A stretch of DNA of 64,000 bases from Marivivens donghaensis (GCF_023541015.1 NZ_JALNPR010000002.1:496001-560000); one strand, 5' to 3'; positions 1 through 8,609 are shown, numbered from the stretch's first letter. A program made the numbers and translations. The notes: generated from the sequence alone by a model not told the origin.

Positions 1-116
1 CGTTTACGGAAAAACCAGCGGACGGATGGGAAAAGAAAATGCGAAGCAAAAGTGACCGCTGCAAACAGCAGGATCAGAACCAAAAGCCAAAGCGGGAGAG
101 TAACGGGGGCATTCAT
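1..116 (-). CDS. N-terminus of a membrane-anchored protein, probably acyltransferase-like (partial)
   Basis: The minus strand is open from an ATG at 116 to the window edge, giving 38 residues that begin MNAPVTLPLW, continue with a hydrophobic stretch of about 18 residues (LLVLILLFAAVTFASHFL) and end in an aromatic/basic segment (FPSVRWFFRK). This fits one N-terminal membrane anchor followed by a cytosolic domain. From memory, Rhodobacterales lysophospholipid/glycerol-3-phosphate acyltransferase-like proteins beside ecm begin this way, but the diagnostic part lies outside the window, so the functional name is an inference. It is transcribed divergently from ecm, and the two share the 137-bp gap 117-253. 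Confidence 0.5.
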   Translation of the reverse strand, partial: MNAPVTLPLWLLVLILLFAAVTFASHFLFPSVRWFFRK

Positions 117-253
117 GCGCCGACAGTGACCTGAACTGAGGTATAGGACAATAGGCTCACGCCGCAACGCAGCGAATTGACAGGGATGCAATCTTTCCGT
201 TATCCATTCCCCGACGAAATAAAATTACCCGACCGGATTCTCTGGAGGCCCAT

Positions 254-2218
254 ATGTCGCAACCGCAGAAAGATCGCCCGTGGCTGTTCCGCACCTATGC
301 GGGGCACTCGACCGCTGAGGCGTCGAACGCACTGTATCGTTCAAACCTCGCAAAGGGTCAGACCGGCCTTTCCGTGGCTTTCGACCTTCCCACCCAGACG
401 GGTTACGATTCAGATCATCGCCTCGCTCGCGGTGAAGTTGGCAAAGTTGGCGTTCCTGTCTGCCACTTAGGTGACATGCGCGCGCTGTTCGACAATATCC
501 CGCTCGAACAAATGAATACGTCGATGACAATCAACGCGACGGCTCCTTGGCTGCTGTCCCTGTATATCGCCGTAGCAGAGGAACAGGGCGCCGATATATC
601 TGCGCTGCAAGGCACGGTCCAAAACGACATTATCAAAGAGTATCTTTCGCGCGGCACCTACATTTGTCCGCCTAAGCCATCCCTGCGGATGATCACGGAC
701 GTTGCGGCCTATACCCGCGAAAACTTGCCCAAATGGAACCCGATGAACGTCTGCTCCTACCACCTTCAAGAGGCTGGCGCGACACCCGAAGAGGAACTGG
801 CCTTTGCACTGGCGACCGCAACTGCTGTGCTCGATGATCTTAAGGGCAAGGTTCCAGCAGAGCACTTCCCCAACATGGTTGGCCGCATCTCGTTCTTCGT
901 GAATGCTGGCATCCGCTTCGTGACCGAAATGTGCAAAATGCGGGCGTTCGTCGAACTTTGGGACGAAATCTGCCAAGAGCGTTATGGCGTCGAAGACCCC
1001 AAAATGCGCCGCTTCCGCTATGGTGTTCAGGTGAACTCTCTCGGCCTGACCGAGCAGCAACCAGAAAACAACGTCTACCGCATTCTGATCGAAATGCTGG
1101 CTGTGACTTTGTCTAAAAACGCTCGAGCTCGTGCGGTTCAGCTGCCAGCATGGAACGAAGCATTGGGCCTTCCGCGCCCGTGGGACCAGCAGTGGTCGCT
1201 CCGCATGCAGCAGATCATGGCCTATGAGACCGACCTTCTGGAATACGATGACCTGTTCGACAACAACCCTACCGTGGACCGCAAAGTTGCGGCCCTTAAG
1301 GCAGGCGCTCGTGAAGAGCTCGCAACCATCGACAGCATGGGCGGCGCGGTTCAAGCCATCGAATACATGAAGTCTCGTTTGGTCGAATCGAATGCGAAAC
1401 GCATCAACAATATCGAAGCGGGCGAAACAACCGTCGTTGGCGTGAACAAATGGCAGAATGGGGAACGATCGCCTCTCACCTCGGGCGAAGACGCAATCAT
1501 GACCGTCGATCCAGCGGTGGAAGCTGAACAAATCACCCGCCTAAATGCATGGAAGGCTGGCCGCGATACAGCTGCCGTTGCAAAGGCGCTGGCTGCCCTC
1601 ACAGCGGCTGCAAATGACGGCACCAACATCATGATCCCGTCGATTGCGGCAGCAAAAGCGGGTGTCACGACAGGCGAATGGGCAGAAGCGATCCGTCAAG
1701 CGTTCGGCCAGTATCGCGCACCGACTGGTGTTTCAAAGAACCCATCTAACCGCACCGAAGGTTTGGATGAAATTCGAGACCGCGTTGCGACAGTGACAGG
1801 TAAGTTGGGTCGTCCGCTGAAATTCATTGTCGGTAAGCCTGGCCTAGATGGTCACTCTAACGGCGCTGAACAAATCGCAGCGCGTGCCCGCGATTGCGGC
1901 ATGGACATCACGTATGAGGGCATCCGCCTCACGCCCGACGAAATCGTCGAAGCCGCGAAACGCGATGATGCGCACGTCGTTGGCCTGTCAATTCTGTCCG
2001 GCTCTCATTTGCCGCTGATCGCCGAGGTCATGGAAAAAATGAAAGCGGCTGGATTGCACCACATTCCAGTTATTGCGGGCGGCATCATTCCAGATGAAGA
2101 CGCAAAAAAGCTGATCGAAATGGGGGTTTCGCGCGTTTACACGCCCAAGGACTTCGAATTGAATCGAATTATGGGCGATATCGTAACGCTCGTCGATCCA
2201 GCAGAAAAAGCCGCTTAA
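254..2218 (+). CDS. ecm: Ethylmalonyl-CoA mutase (MeaA-type, B12-dependent)
   Basis: This 654-aa protein belongs to the B12-dependent acyl-CoA mutase family. The N-terminal TIM barrel carries the family signature around residues 35-100 (SVAFDLPTQTGYDSD, then MNTSMTINATAPWLL). The C-terminal cobalamin domain has the base-off DxHxxG motif at D532-H534-G537. A single chain of this size, with no partner subunit gene alongside, fits ethylmalonyl-CoA mutase, which converts (2R)-ethylmalonyl-CoA to (2S)-methylsuccinyl-CoA in the ethylmalonyl-CoA pathway for C2 assimilation; methylmalonyl-CoA mutases are usually longer. The start at 254 follows a GGAGG site. Its cofactor is made by the cob genes at 27-53 kb. 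The main alternative, methylmalonyl-CoA mutase, is less likely. Confidence 0.92.
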   Translation: MSQPQKDRPWLFRTYAGHSTAEASNALYRSNLAKGQTGLSVAFDLPTQTGYDSDHRLARGEVGKVGVPVCHLGDMRALFDNIPLEQMNTSMTINATAPWLLSLYIAVAEEQGADISALQGTVQNDIIKEYLSRGTYICPPKPSLRMITDVAAYTRENLPKWNPMNVCSYHLQEAGATPEEELAFALATATAVLDDLKGKVPAEHFPNMVGRISFFVNAGIRFVTEMCKMRAFVELWDEICQERYGVEDPKMRRFRYGVQVNSLGLTEQQPENNVYRILIEMLAVTLSKNARARAVQLPAWNEALGLPRPWDQQWSLRMQQIMAYETDLLEYDDLFDNNPTVDRKVAALKAGAREELATIDSMGGAVQAIEYMKSRLVESNAKRINNIEAGETTVVGVNKWQNGERSPLTSGEDAIMTVDPAVEAEQITRLNAWKAGRDTAAVAKALAALTAAANDGTNIMIPSIAAAKAGVTTGEWAEAIRQAFGQYRAPTGVSKNPSNRTEGLDEIRDRVATVTGKLGRPLKFIVGKPGLDGHSNGAEQIAARARDCGMDITYEGIRLTPDEIVEAAKRDDAHVVGLSILSGSHLPLIAEVMEKMKAAGLHHIPVIAGGIIPDEDAKKLIEMGVSRVYTPKDFELNRIMGDIVTLVDPAEKAA

Positions 2219-2239
2219 TTAAAGGCAAAATCATTAATA

Positions 2240-2275
2240 AATACCCCGATTGCCAATTGTCGCATTCGGGGTATT
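2240..2275 (+). terminator. Stem-loop downstream of ecm
   Basis: A perfect 10-bp inverted repeat (AATACCCCGA / TCGGGGTATT) with a 16-nt loop lies 21 bp after the ecm stop. The U-tract after it is poor (TATGCGTTT), so it may terminate weakly or protect the 3' end. Confidence 0.55.
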
Positions 2276-2315
2276 ATGCGTTTCGTATTTTAATCTTGCA
2301 TTAAAGGCTCACGGA

Positions 2316-2627
2316 ATGACCATCAATCTCGATACCCTATCCCGTAAAGAACTCGAAACGCTTCGTGCTGATGTTGAGAAAGCACTGAGCCGCGTTGGTG
2401 CGCGCGAATTAAAAGCTGCGCGTGACGCAGCGGCCAAAGCCGCAGCTGAATTCGGGTTTTCGCTGGACGAACTGACAAGCGGAGCAAAAGCGCCAAAGGC
2501 CAAAGCCCCTGCGAAATATCGCAACCCTGCGGATGACACCCAAACTTGGTCCGGCCGTGGTCGCAAACCCCAGTGGATCAAAGACGCCGAAGATGCAGGC
2601 AAAGACATCGCATCTTTCGCGATCTAA
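2316..2627 (+). CDS. H-NS family nucleoid-associated protein (HvrA-like)
   Basis: This 103-aa protein starts at the ATG at 2316 (MTINLDTLSRKEL); an upstream in-frame start at 2250 would add a non-conserved extension. Residues 1-55 are charged and helical, as in the H-NS oligomerisation domain. After a Lys/Ala linker, residues 70-95 carry the H-NS DNA-binding loop, with K-Y-R-N-P then W-S-G-R-G-R-K-P-Q-W. Members such as HvrA/Spb of Rhodobacter bind AT-rich DNA and act as global regulators; that role here is inferred from the family. It is monocistronic, bracketed by stem-loops on both sides. Confidence 0.85.
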   Translation: MTINLDTLSRKELETLRADVEKALSRVGARELKAARDAAAKAAAEFGFSLDELTSGAKAPKAKAPAKYRNPADDTQTWSGRGRKPQWIKDAEDAGKDIASFAI

Positions 2628-2630
2628 TTT

Positions 2631-2669
2631 CAAAACAGCGGCGCGGTAATCCCGCGCCGTTTTGCTTTT
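2631..2669 (+). terminator. Rho-independent terminator after the H-NS-like gene
   Basis: A GC-rich 8-bp stem (CGGCGCGG 2639-2646 / CCGCGCCG 2652-2659) with a 5-nt loop is flanked by AAAA on the left and TTTTGCTTTT on the right, just after the stop codon. Confidence 0.85.
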
Positions 2670-2681
2670 AGGGTTCCCAGA

Positions 2682-3389
2682 ATGACTGTTCACATCGGCG
2701 CTAAGAAGGGCGATATTGCCCCCACAGTATTAATGCCTGGCGATCCCTATCGCGCTAAATGGGCTGCCGAGACATTCCTCGAGAACCCTCGCTGCATTAA
2801 CGAAGTGCGCGGCATGCTCGGATACACAGGGACGTGGAACGGCAACCCCGTTACTATCCATGGTTCGGGCATGGGGATGCCGTCGCTGTCGATTTACGCG
2901 AATGAATTAATTCGCGATTACGATGCACAGACGCTCATTCGGATCGGATCAGCAGGTGGCATGCAAGACCACGTCAAAGTGCGCGACGTTGTATTGGCGA
3001 TGACCGCTAGCACCATTGGCACGCCGTCCTCTTCGATTTTCCGTGAATTGAATTACGCGCCCTGCGCTGATTTCGGCCTGTTATCTGCCGCCGAAAAAGC
3101 AGCAGCAGAATTAGACATTACTCATCACGTTGGCGGCATTTTTTCGTCCGATACATTTTACGAAGATCGGTCCGATCTGACGGAACAATTAATGCGCCAC
3201 GGAACGTTGGCAGTCGAAATGGAAGCGGCAGAACTTTATATTCTGGCTGCGCGTTACAAACGTCGTGCGCTGGCTGTTCTGACGATCTCGGACCATCTGG
3301 TCACACACGAGGCCCTCCCCAGCGACCAACGTGAACGTAGCTTTGGCGATATGGTAGAGATTGCACTTCGCGCTGCTTTCACATCCTGA
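2682..3389 (+). CDS. deoD: Purine-nucleoside phosphorylase, DeoD type
   Basis: This 235-aa protein matches the short hexameric DeoD family. The N-terminal [18 protein letters not shown] contains the phosphate-binding Gly, GSAGG lies near residue 90, VEMEAAELY near 180 is the ribose/base-binding segment, and [12 protein letters not shown] holds the catalytic Asp. It cleaves purine (deoxy)ribonucleosides with phosphate for nucleoside salvage. It stands alone between the H-NS-like gene and aroA, without deoABC partners. The length is normal for the family. Confidence 0.93.
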   Translation: MTVHIGAKKGDIAPTVLMPGDPYRAKWAAETFLENPRCINEVRGMLGYTGTWNGNPVTIHGSGMGMPSLSIYANELIRDYDAQTLIRIGSAGGMQDHVKVRDVVLAMTASTIGTPSSSIFRELNYAPCADFGLLSAAEKAAAELDITHHVGGIFSSDTFYEDRSDLTEQLMRHGTLAVEMEAAELYILAARYKRRALAVLTISDHLVTHEALPSDQRERSFGDMVEIALRAAFTS

Positions 3390-3471
3390 CCGGCGCGATA
3401 ATTACCCTGTTCATGATGGACGCTAACACGCACCTGCGCTAAGACGCTGTCGAAGCTGAAAGAGGTGTTAC

Positions 3472-4824
3472 ATGTCAGGCCACGGCAATCCTATTCCAAT
3501 GATTTCCCGCAAGTGCGGACCGCTCAAGGGCGTGGCGAATGTGCCTGGCGACAAATCAATCTCGCATCGGTCACTCATTCTTGGCGCATTGTCGGTTGGT
3601 AAAACCGAAATTACGGGCCTGCTGCTTGGTGAGGACGTGCTTGATACAGCCAAAGCGATGCGTGCCTTTGGCGCGACCGTCGTTGACCATGGCGAGGGCA
3701 ACTGGAGCGTCGAGGGCGTAGGCGTAGGCGGGTTCAAAGAACCTGAAAACGTCATCGACTGCGGCAACTCTGGCACTGGCGTGCGCCTGATCATGGGCTG
3801 CATGGCGACCTCTCCGATCACCGCAACATTTACTGGCGATGCATCCCTGAACTCTCGCCCGATGGGGCGCGTCACAGATCCGCTGGCGCTCTTTGGTGCG
3901 AAATCTTACGGACGCAAAGGTGGCCGCCTACCGCTCACCATCGTTGGCGCAGAAAACCCCGTGCCCGTGACATACGCGACGCCTGTCCCGTCCGCTCAGG
4001 TGAAATCGGCTGTTTTGCTGGCTGGTTTGAATGCCCCGGGCAAGACTATCGTTATCGAAAAAGAAGCCACTCGCGATCACACTGAACGGATGCTGGTTGG
4101 TTTTGGCGCAGAACTGACGGTCGAAACGACCGAAGAAGGGCGCGTTATCACGCTGACTGGTCAGCCTGAACTGAAGGCTCAAAAGATTGTCGTCCCTCGT
4201 GACCCATCGTCGGCTGCATTCCCTGTCTGCGCGGCGATCATCACCGAAGGCTCTGACGTGCTCGTCCCGAATATCGGCTTGAACGACACCCGCGCTGGTT
4301 TGTTCACAACTCTGCGCGAAATGGGCGCCGATCTGGAATACGAGAACCTGCGCGAAGAAGGCGGCGAACCCGTTGCCGACCTGCGTGCAAAATACTCACC
4401 GAACCTCAAAGGGATCGAAGTTCCGCCTGCTCGCGCTGCCTCGATGATCGACGAATACCCTGTTCTGTCCGTTGTCGCGTCCTTCGCGGAAGGCGACACC
4501 GTGATGAAGGGCGTAAAAGAACTGCGCGTCAAAGAATCCGATCGCATTGATGCGATGGCCAAAGGTCTACGCGCTGCTGGCGTCGAAGTTGACGAAGGTG
4601 ACGATTGGTGGATCGTCAAAGGTCGCGGCTTTGGCAACGTTGAGGGCGGCGTGACGGTTGAATCGCGCCTCGATCACCGCATCGCGATGTCGTTCATGGT
4701 GATGGGCATGGCGACGAACAAACCGATGTCGGTTGATGACGGCTCGCCGATTGCGACCTCTTTCCCGATCTTTGAACCTCTCATGGCGGACTTGGGCGCA
4801 GCGATCGAACGGTCCAATTCGTAA
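3472..4824 (+). CDS. aroA: 3-phosphoshikimate 1-carboxyvinyltransferase (EPSP synthase, class II-like)
   Basis: This 450-aa enzyme makes EPSP from shikimate-3-phosphate and PEP in the aromatic amino acid pathway. The sequence shows [15 protein letters not shown] near residue 26, [13 protein letters not shown] at 97-109, [20 protein letters not shown] and RDPSSAAFP. The S-A-Q-V-K and D-P-S-S-A-A-F-P segments place it with class II enzymes. The residue matching Ala100 of the tolerant CP4 enzyme is Gly101 here. The start at 3472 has an AAGAGGTG site 6 nt upstream. The stop overlaps the start of the next small ORF by one base, and cmk follows, the usual alphaproteobacterial aroA-cmk-rpsA order. 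Confidence 0.95.
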   Translation: MSGHGNPIPMISRKCGPLKGVANVPGDKSISHRSLILGALSVGKTEITGLLLGEDVLDTAKAMRAFGATVVDHGEGNWSVEGVGVGGFKEPENVIDCGNSGTGVRLIMGCMATSPITATFTGDASLNSRPMGRVTDPLALFGAKSYGRKGGRLPLTIVGAENPVPVTYATPVPSAQVKSAVLLAGLNAPGKTIVIEKEATRDHTERMLVGFGAELTVETTEEGRVITLTGQPELKAQKIVVPRDPSSAAFPVCAAIITEGSDVLVPNIGLNDTRAGLFTTLREMGADLEYENLREEGGEPVADLRAKYSPNLKGIEVPPARAASMIDEYPVLSVVASFAEGDTVMKGVKELRVKESDRIDAMAKGLRAAGVEVDEGDDWWIVKGRGFGNVEGGVTVESRLDHRIAMSFMVMGMATNKPMSVDDGSPIATSFPIFEPLMADLGAAIERSNS

Positions 4825-4940
4825 TGAGCGAAAAGCCACAACGGAACTGGCGGACCATTATTGTGACAGGCATTCTGATCGCATTTGGTGCTGTCCGCTT
4901 GTTCGAGATGTGGGTGCAAGGGGGCGCACGGCTCCCTTAA
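4824..4940 (+). CDS. 38-aa single-pass membrane protein between aroA and cmk
   Basis: This short ORF has its ATG on the last base of the aroA stop (TAATG) and ends 13 bp before cmk. It encodes [10 protein letters not shown], then a hydrophobic helix of about 16 residues (TIIVTGILIAFGAVRL), then FEMWVQGGARLP. The coupled start, the membrane-protein composition and the position inside a tight operon suggest a real translated protein. I do not recognise a named family. A one-helix membrane peptide, with the positively charged N-terminus inside, is all that can be said. Confidence 0.65.
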   Translation: MSEKPQRNWRTIIVTGILIAFGAVRLFEMWVQGGARLP

Positions 4941-4953
4941 GTAAGAGGCGAAC

Positions 4954-5544
4954 ATGACTTTCACTGTAGCCATCGATGGCCCAGCCGCTGCAGGCAAAGG
5001 GACGATTTCCAAAGCCGTCGCTGCGAAATTCGGCTTTGCACATCTTGATACCGGATTGCTCTACAGAGCCGTGGGCGCGAAAGCTGCGGATGGCGTTGAT
5101 CCTATTACTGCGGCCCAAACGCTGAATAACGATGACCTGAACCGCGATGATCTGCGGTCGTTGGCGGCTGGGCAAGCCGCATCCAAGGTCGCAGTTATAC
5201 CAGAAGTCCGCGCCGCTTTGGTAGATTTTCAACGTCGCTTTGCCTCGCAAGACGGCGGTGCGGTCCTCGATGGTCGCGATATTGGGACGGTCATTTGCCC
5301 TGACGCTGATGTAAAACTCTTTGTCACTGCGAGCGCCGAAGTTCGCGCCCACCGTCGGTGGCTGGAGGTCGGTGGCGACGAGGCACAGGTATTGGCCGAG
5401 GTACGGGAACGCGATGACCGCGATATGAATCGCGCCGATGCGCCGCTGAAACCTGCCGACGATGCCCTTCTGATCGACACAAGTGATCTGTCGATTGAAG
5501 ACGCTATTGCCGCCGCCGTGAATGCGATCAACGCCGCACGTTAA
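4954..5544 (+). CDS. cmk: (d)CMP kinase
   Basis: This 196-aa enzyme phosphorylates CMP/dCMP with ATP in nucleotide recycling. The P-loop is near the N-terminus ([13 protein letters not shown], residues 4-16). It is followed by [33 protein letters not shown] and the lid-region R-x-x-R-D-x-R-D, all typical of Cmk. The protein is shorter than E. coli Cmk (about 227 aa) but normal for alphaproteobacteria. It follows aroA and the 38-aa ORF, with an AAGAGGCG ribosome site. Its last four bases overlap the convergent HxlR regulator gene. Confidence 0.95.
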   Translation: MTFTVAIDGPAAAGKGTISKAVAAKFGFAHLDTGLLYRAVGAKAADGVDPITAAQTLNNDDLNRDDLRSLAAGQAASKVAVIPEVRAALVDFQRRFASQDGGAVLDGRDIGTVICPDADVKLFVTASAEVRAHRRWLEVGGDEAQVLAEVRERDDRDMNRADAPLKPADDALLIDTSDLSIEDAIAAAVNAINAAR

Positions 5545-5909
5545 GCTGCGTTTTTCCGATCATACTCTGCACGGGCACGGTCAATCTCTGCCAAGTGCGC
5601 AACAGCCCATTCGCCCATCACACCGATCGTTTCTGCAAAAGACCGGCCCAAATCGGTCAATTCATATTCGACTGTAGGCGGCACCGTTGCATAGGCCGTA
5701 CGGTTCACGAGCCCGTCACGCTCTAGCTCTCGCAAAGTCAGGGAAAGCATGCGCTGAGTGATACCCAGGTGTCGCTTTAACTCATTGAAACGCATGACCT
5801 GACGCCCTTTGAGAGCGATCATGACGAGGATGCTCCATCTGTCACCGATCCGGGACAAAACACTATTGATTTTCTCGCATTGAAGCGGGCAGTGGCCGAC
5901 GTCCTTCAT
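5541..5909 (-). CDS. HxlR-family winged-helix transcriptional regulator
   Basis: This 122-aa protein has the HxlR pattern: an N-terminal Cys pair ([23 protein letters not shown], residues 7-29), the winged helix-turn-helix ([31 protein letters not shown]) and the wing [11 protein letters not shown]. Many members, such as HypR, YodB and CatR, sense electrophiles or oxidants through an N-terminal Cys; C7 and C11 are candidates here. It is divergent from a nitroreductase-family gene, its likely target, and one of two palindromes in the shared gap lies just upstream of its own ATG. It is convergent with cmk, overlapping by 4 bp. Confidence 0.9.
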   Translation of the reverse strand: MKDVGHCPLQCEKINSVLSRIGDRWSILVMIALKGRQVMRFNELKRHLGITQRMLSLTLRELERDGLVNRTAYATVPPTVEYELTDLGRSFAETIGVMGEWAVAHLAEIDRARAEYDRKNAA

Positions 5910-5921
5910 AGTTCCCTCTTT

Positions 5922-5934
5922 GATACTGAGTATC
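5922..5934. promoter_or_regulatory. Putative HxlR operator A (palindrome)
   Basis: GATACT-G-AGTATC is a perfect 6+6 bp palindrome around one central base, 12 bp upstream of the hxlR-type ATG on the minus strand. It is placed to autorepress the regulator. HxlR proteins bind as dimers to short palindromes of this kind. Confidence 0.6.
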
Positions 5935-5973
5935 CGAAATGTGCCTTCTTGAAGGCCATATTGGTCACAAATA

Positions 5974-5986
5974 TATACCGAGTATC
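5974..5986. promoter_or_regulatory. Putative HxlR operator B (second copy)
   Basis: TATACCGAGTATC matches site A at 11 of 13 positions. It starts 52 bp after site A, about five helical turns, which puts both on the same DNA face. It lies 33 bp upstream of the nitroreductase ATG. Confidence 0.55.
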
Positions 5987-6019
5987 GAATTTATACCACC
6001 CTCCTCGAAAGGTAATCGG

Positions 6020-6655
6020 ATGTTCTACGAAAAACTCGACTGGCGCTACGCAACCAAAGCTATGGATGCGTCCAAGGTTGTTCCCGCCGAAAAAATCGAA
6101 CGCATTGTTGATGCGGCCCGCCGCGCGCCGACATCGTCTGGCCTGCAGCCGTTCCAACTGATCCTCGTGACCAACGATGATGTGCGCGCAAAGCTGTCTG
6201 CAGCCGCATACGGTCAAAAGCAGATCACTGATGGAACCGCAGTTCTCGTATTTGCCGCGTGGGAAAACTACACCGACGAAAACATCAGCAGTGTTGTTGA
6301 CCTTCACGCAGAAATTCGCGGCGAAGAAACCCGTGAGGCGCTAAATGGCTACTATGACAACCTCAAAGGCATGTATTTGGCTCGCGATGCTCAGACCAAC
6401 TTTGAACATGCGGCACGTCAGGCCTACATCGCACTCGGTTTTGCCTTGATGGCAGCTGCCGAAGAAGGCGTAGATACGACACCGATGGAGGGCTTTGACC
6501 CTGCGCAATTCGACGAAATTCTCGGCCTCAAAGAAAAGGGCCTGAAGTCCGTCGTCACCCTCGCAATCGGCTACCGCGATGAGCCGAACGACTGGCTCGC
6601 ACCGCAGAAAAAAGTTCGCCGTTCGCGCGACAGCATCGTCACCGATGTGAAGTAA
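6020..6655 (+). CDS. NAD(P)H-dependent nitroreductase-family oxidoreductase
   Basis: This 211-aa protein (start ATG 6020, MFYEKLDWRYATKAMD) fits the FMN-dependent NfsB/YdgI-type nitroreductase fold. An N-terminal helix is followed by RIVDAARRAPTSSGLQPFQLILV, where R-x-A-P-T-S-S-G contacts FMN, then a mid-protein dimerisation region, and VVTLAIGYRDEPNDW near the C-terminus, the usual LGxG/A-Y-R end. Such enzymes reduce quinones, nitro compounds or flavins. The divergent HxlR regulator and the paired palindromes suggest induction by electrophiles or quinones. Substrate cannot be told from sequence. Confidence 0.85.
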   Translation: MFYEKLDWRYATKAMDASKVVPAEKIERIVDAARRAPTSSGLQPFQLILVTNDDVRAKLSAAAYGQKQITDGTAVLVFAAWENYTDENISSVVDLHAEIRGEETREALNGYYDNLKGMYLARDAQTNFEHAARQAYIALGFALMAAAEEGVDTTPMEGFDPAQFDEILGLKEKGLKSVVTLAIGYRDEPNDWLAPQKKVRRSRDSIVTDVK

Positions 6656-6668
6656 GCTGCTCCTGACG

Positions 6669-6695
6669 GGGCAAGGTTGGATTCCGTCCTTGCCC
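6669..6695 (+). terminator. Stem-loop after the nitroreductase gene
   Basis: GGGCAAGG / CCTTGCCC forms a perfect 8-bp stem with an 11-nt loop, 14 bp after the stop. The flank is TGTTGGGGTTT, so intrinsic termination would be weak. Confidence 0.45.
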
Positions 6696-6720
6696 TGTTG
6701 GGGTTTCTGCGGTAAACGCG

Positions 6721-6739
6721 CCCCTGTCTAAAGCAGGGG
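6721..6739 (+). promoter_or_regulatory. Hairpin in the rpsA leader
   Basis: CCCCTG-(TCTAAAG)-CAGGGG lies about 130 bp upstream of the rpsA start. It could belong to an autoregulatory leader, as S1 often controls its own translation, or be a second part of the upstream terminator. The role is unproven. Confidence 0.35.
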
Positions 6740-6872
6740 TTACACCTGTGGACGCAGGATCAGGCAGGGTCGGACATTCCGGCCCTCTTTGTTTTGCGTT
6801 TACCGACGCCAATCAAAAGACCGGCGGATCCAACCGCTAGGCCAGAAAAACCGTGAAAAGGATTAACGCCAG

Positions 6873-8552
6873 ATGGCTAACGTATCGATGGAGGAATTCG
6901 AAGCCCTCCTACAAGAAAGCTTCGAAATTGACACCCCGGCTGAAGGTTCGGTTGTCAAAGGTAAGGTTATCGCGATTGAAGCCGGTCAGGCTATCATCGA
7001 CGTCGGCTACAAAATGGAAGGCCGCGTAGACCTCAAAGAATTCGCAAACCCGGGTGAAGCTCCCTCGATCGCTGTTGGCGACGAAGTGGAAGTGTTCCTG
7101 CGCGCGGCTGAAAACGCCCGTGGCGAAGCTGTCATTTCCCGCGAAATGGCTCGCCGCGAAGAAGCATGGGATCGTCTGGAAAAAGCATACGCTGCAGAAG
7201 AGCGCGTCGAAGGCGCAATCTTTGGCCGCGTCAAAGGTGGCTTCACTGTTGATCTGGGCGGCGCTGTTGCGTTCCTTCCGGGTTCGCAGGTTGACGTACG
7301 TCCCGTACGCGACGCTGGCCCGCTGATGGGTCTTAAGCAGCCGTTCCAAATCCTGAAAATGGACCGCCGTCGTGGCAACATCGTTGTTTCGCGTCGTGCG
7401 ATCCTCGAAGAGTCGCGCGCTGAACAGCGTGCTGAAGTCATCGGCAACCTCACCGAAGGTCAGGCTGTTGAAGGCGTGGTCAAGAACATCACCGAATACG
7501 GTGCCTTCGTTGATCTGGGCGGCGTTGACGGCCTGCTGCACGTCACCGACATGGCATGGCGCCGTGTTAACCACCCGTCGGAAATCCTGTCGATCGGCGA
7601 GACCATCAACGTTCAGGTCATCAAGATCAACAAAGACACCCACCGTATCTCTCTGGGCATGAAACAGCTTCAGGACGATCCGTGGGATGCAGTTGAAACT
7701 CGCTACCCGCTGGAATCGGTACACACTGGCCGCGTAACCAACATCACCGACTACGGTGCATTTGTTGAGCTCGAAGCTGGCGTTGAAGGTCTGGTTCACG
7801 TTTCCGAAATGTCCTGGACCAAGAAAAACGTCCACCCGGGCAAAATCGTTTCGACCTCGCAAGAAGTCGAAGTCATGGTTCTCGAAATCGACTCGTCCAA
7901 GCGTCGCGTTTCGCTCGGCCTCAAGCAGACCCAGCGCAACCCATGGGAAGTCTTTGCTGAGACCCACCCAGAAGGCACACAGGTTGAAGGTGAAGTTAAG
8001 AACATCACCGAATTCGGTCTGTTCATCGGCCTGCCTGGCGACATCGACGGCATGGTTCACCTCTCCGACCTGTCGTGGGACGACCGTGGCGAAGACGCGA
8101 TCCAGAACTACCACAAGAACGACGTTGTTAAGGCTGTCGTTACCGAAGTCGACGTTGAGAAAGAGCGCATCTCGCTCTCGATCAAAGCAATGGAAGGCGA
8201 CCCGTTCGCTGAAGCCATTGGCGGCGTAAAGCGTGGTTCGGTGATCACCGTTAACGTAACCGCAATCGAAGATGGCGGCATCGAGGTTGAGTACGAAGGC
8301 ATGAAGTCGTTCATCCGTCGTTCCGACCTGTCGCGTGACCGTGCCGAACAGCGTCCTGAGCGTTTCGGCGTAGGCGATAAAGTCGACGTTCGCGTGACCA
8401 ACGTAGACAGCAAGACCCGCAAACTGGGTCTGTCGATCAAAGCACGTGAAATCGCAGAAGAGAAAGAAGCAGTAGAACAGTACGGTTCGTCCGCTTCTGG
8501 CGCTTCGCTCGGCGATATCCTCGGTGCAGCTCTGAAAGGTTCGGACGAATAA
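6873..8552 (+). CDS. rpsA: 30S ribosomal protein S1
   Basis: This 559-aa protein consists of six consecutive S1 (OB-fold) RNA-binding domains. The later domains are recognisable from repeats of the type VVKNITEYGAFVDLGGVDGLLHVTDM, separated by I-x-L-G-x-K linkers such as RISLGMKQLQDDPWD and RRVSLGLKQTQRNPWE. S1 binds mRNA leaders on the 30S subunit and is needed for initiation at most mRNAs. The length is typical of alphaproteobacteria. It follows the cmk region as usual, starts after AAAAGGATTAACGCC, and ends with a strong terminator. Codon use is highly biased, as expected for a ribosomal protein. Confidence 0.97.
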   Translation: MANVSMEEFEALLQESFEIDTPAEGSVVKGKVIAIEAGQAIIDVGYKMEGRVDLKEFANPGEAPSIAVGDEVEVFLRAAENARGEAVISREMARREEAWDRLEKAYAAEERVEGAIFGRVKGGFTVDLGGAVAFLPGSQVDVRPVRDAGPLMGLKQPFQILKMDRRRGNIVVSRRAILEESRAEQRAEVIGNLTEGQAVEGVVKNITEYGAFVDLGGVDGLLHVTDMAWRRVNHPSEILSIGETINVQVIKINKDTHRISLGMKQLQDDPWDAVETRYPLESVHTGRVTNITDYGAFVELEAGVEGLVHVSEMSWTKKNVHPGKIVSTSQEVEVMVLEIDSSKRRVSLGLKQTQRNPWEVFAETHPEGTQVEGEVKNITEFGLFIGLPGDIDGMVHLSDLSWDDRGEDAIQNYHKNDVVKAVVTEVDVEKERISLSIKAMEGDPFAEAIGGVKRGSVITVNVTAIEDGGIEVEYEGMKSFIRRSDLSRDRAEQRPERFGVGDKVDVRVTNVDSKTRKLGLSIKAREIAEEKEAVEQYGSSASGASLGDILGAALKGSDE

Positions 8553-8577
8553 GTCCCCTTTTGAGTGAAAGAATGTA

Positions 8578-8609
8578 CCCCGCTGTCGTAAGACAGCGGG
8601 GTTTTTCTT
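8578..8609 (+). terminator. Rho-independent terminator of rpsA
   Basis: A perfect 10-bp stem (CCCCGCTGTC / GACAGCGGGG) with a GTAA tetraloop is followed directly by TTTTTCTT, 25 bp after the rpsA stop. Confidence 0.95.

Noticed and set aside
467-1531. Minus-strand 354-codon open frame inside ecm
   Set aside because: It lies wholly opposite a well-conserved gene, and the translation shows no recognisable domain; a shadow of biased codon use.
6909-8114. Minus-strand 401-codon open frame opposite rpsA
   Set aside because: Entirely antisense to S1 domains; the repetitive look mirrors the repeated S1 units.
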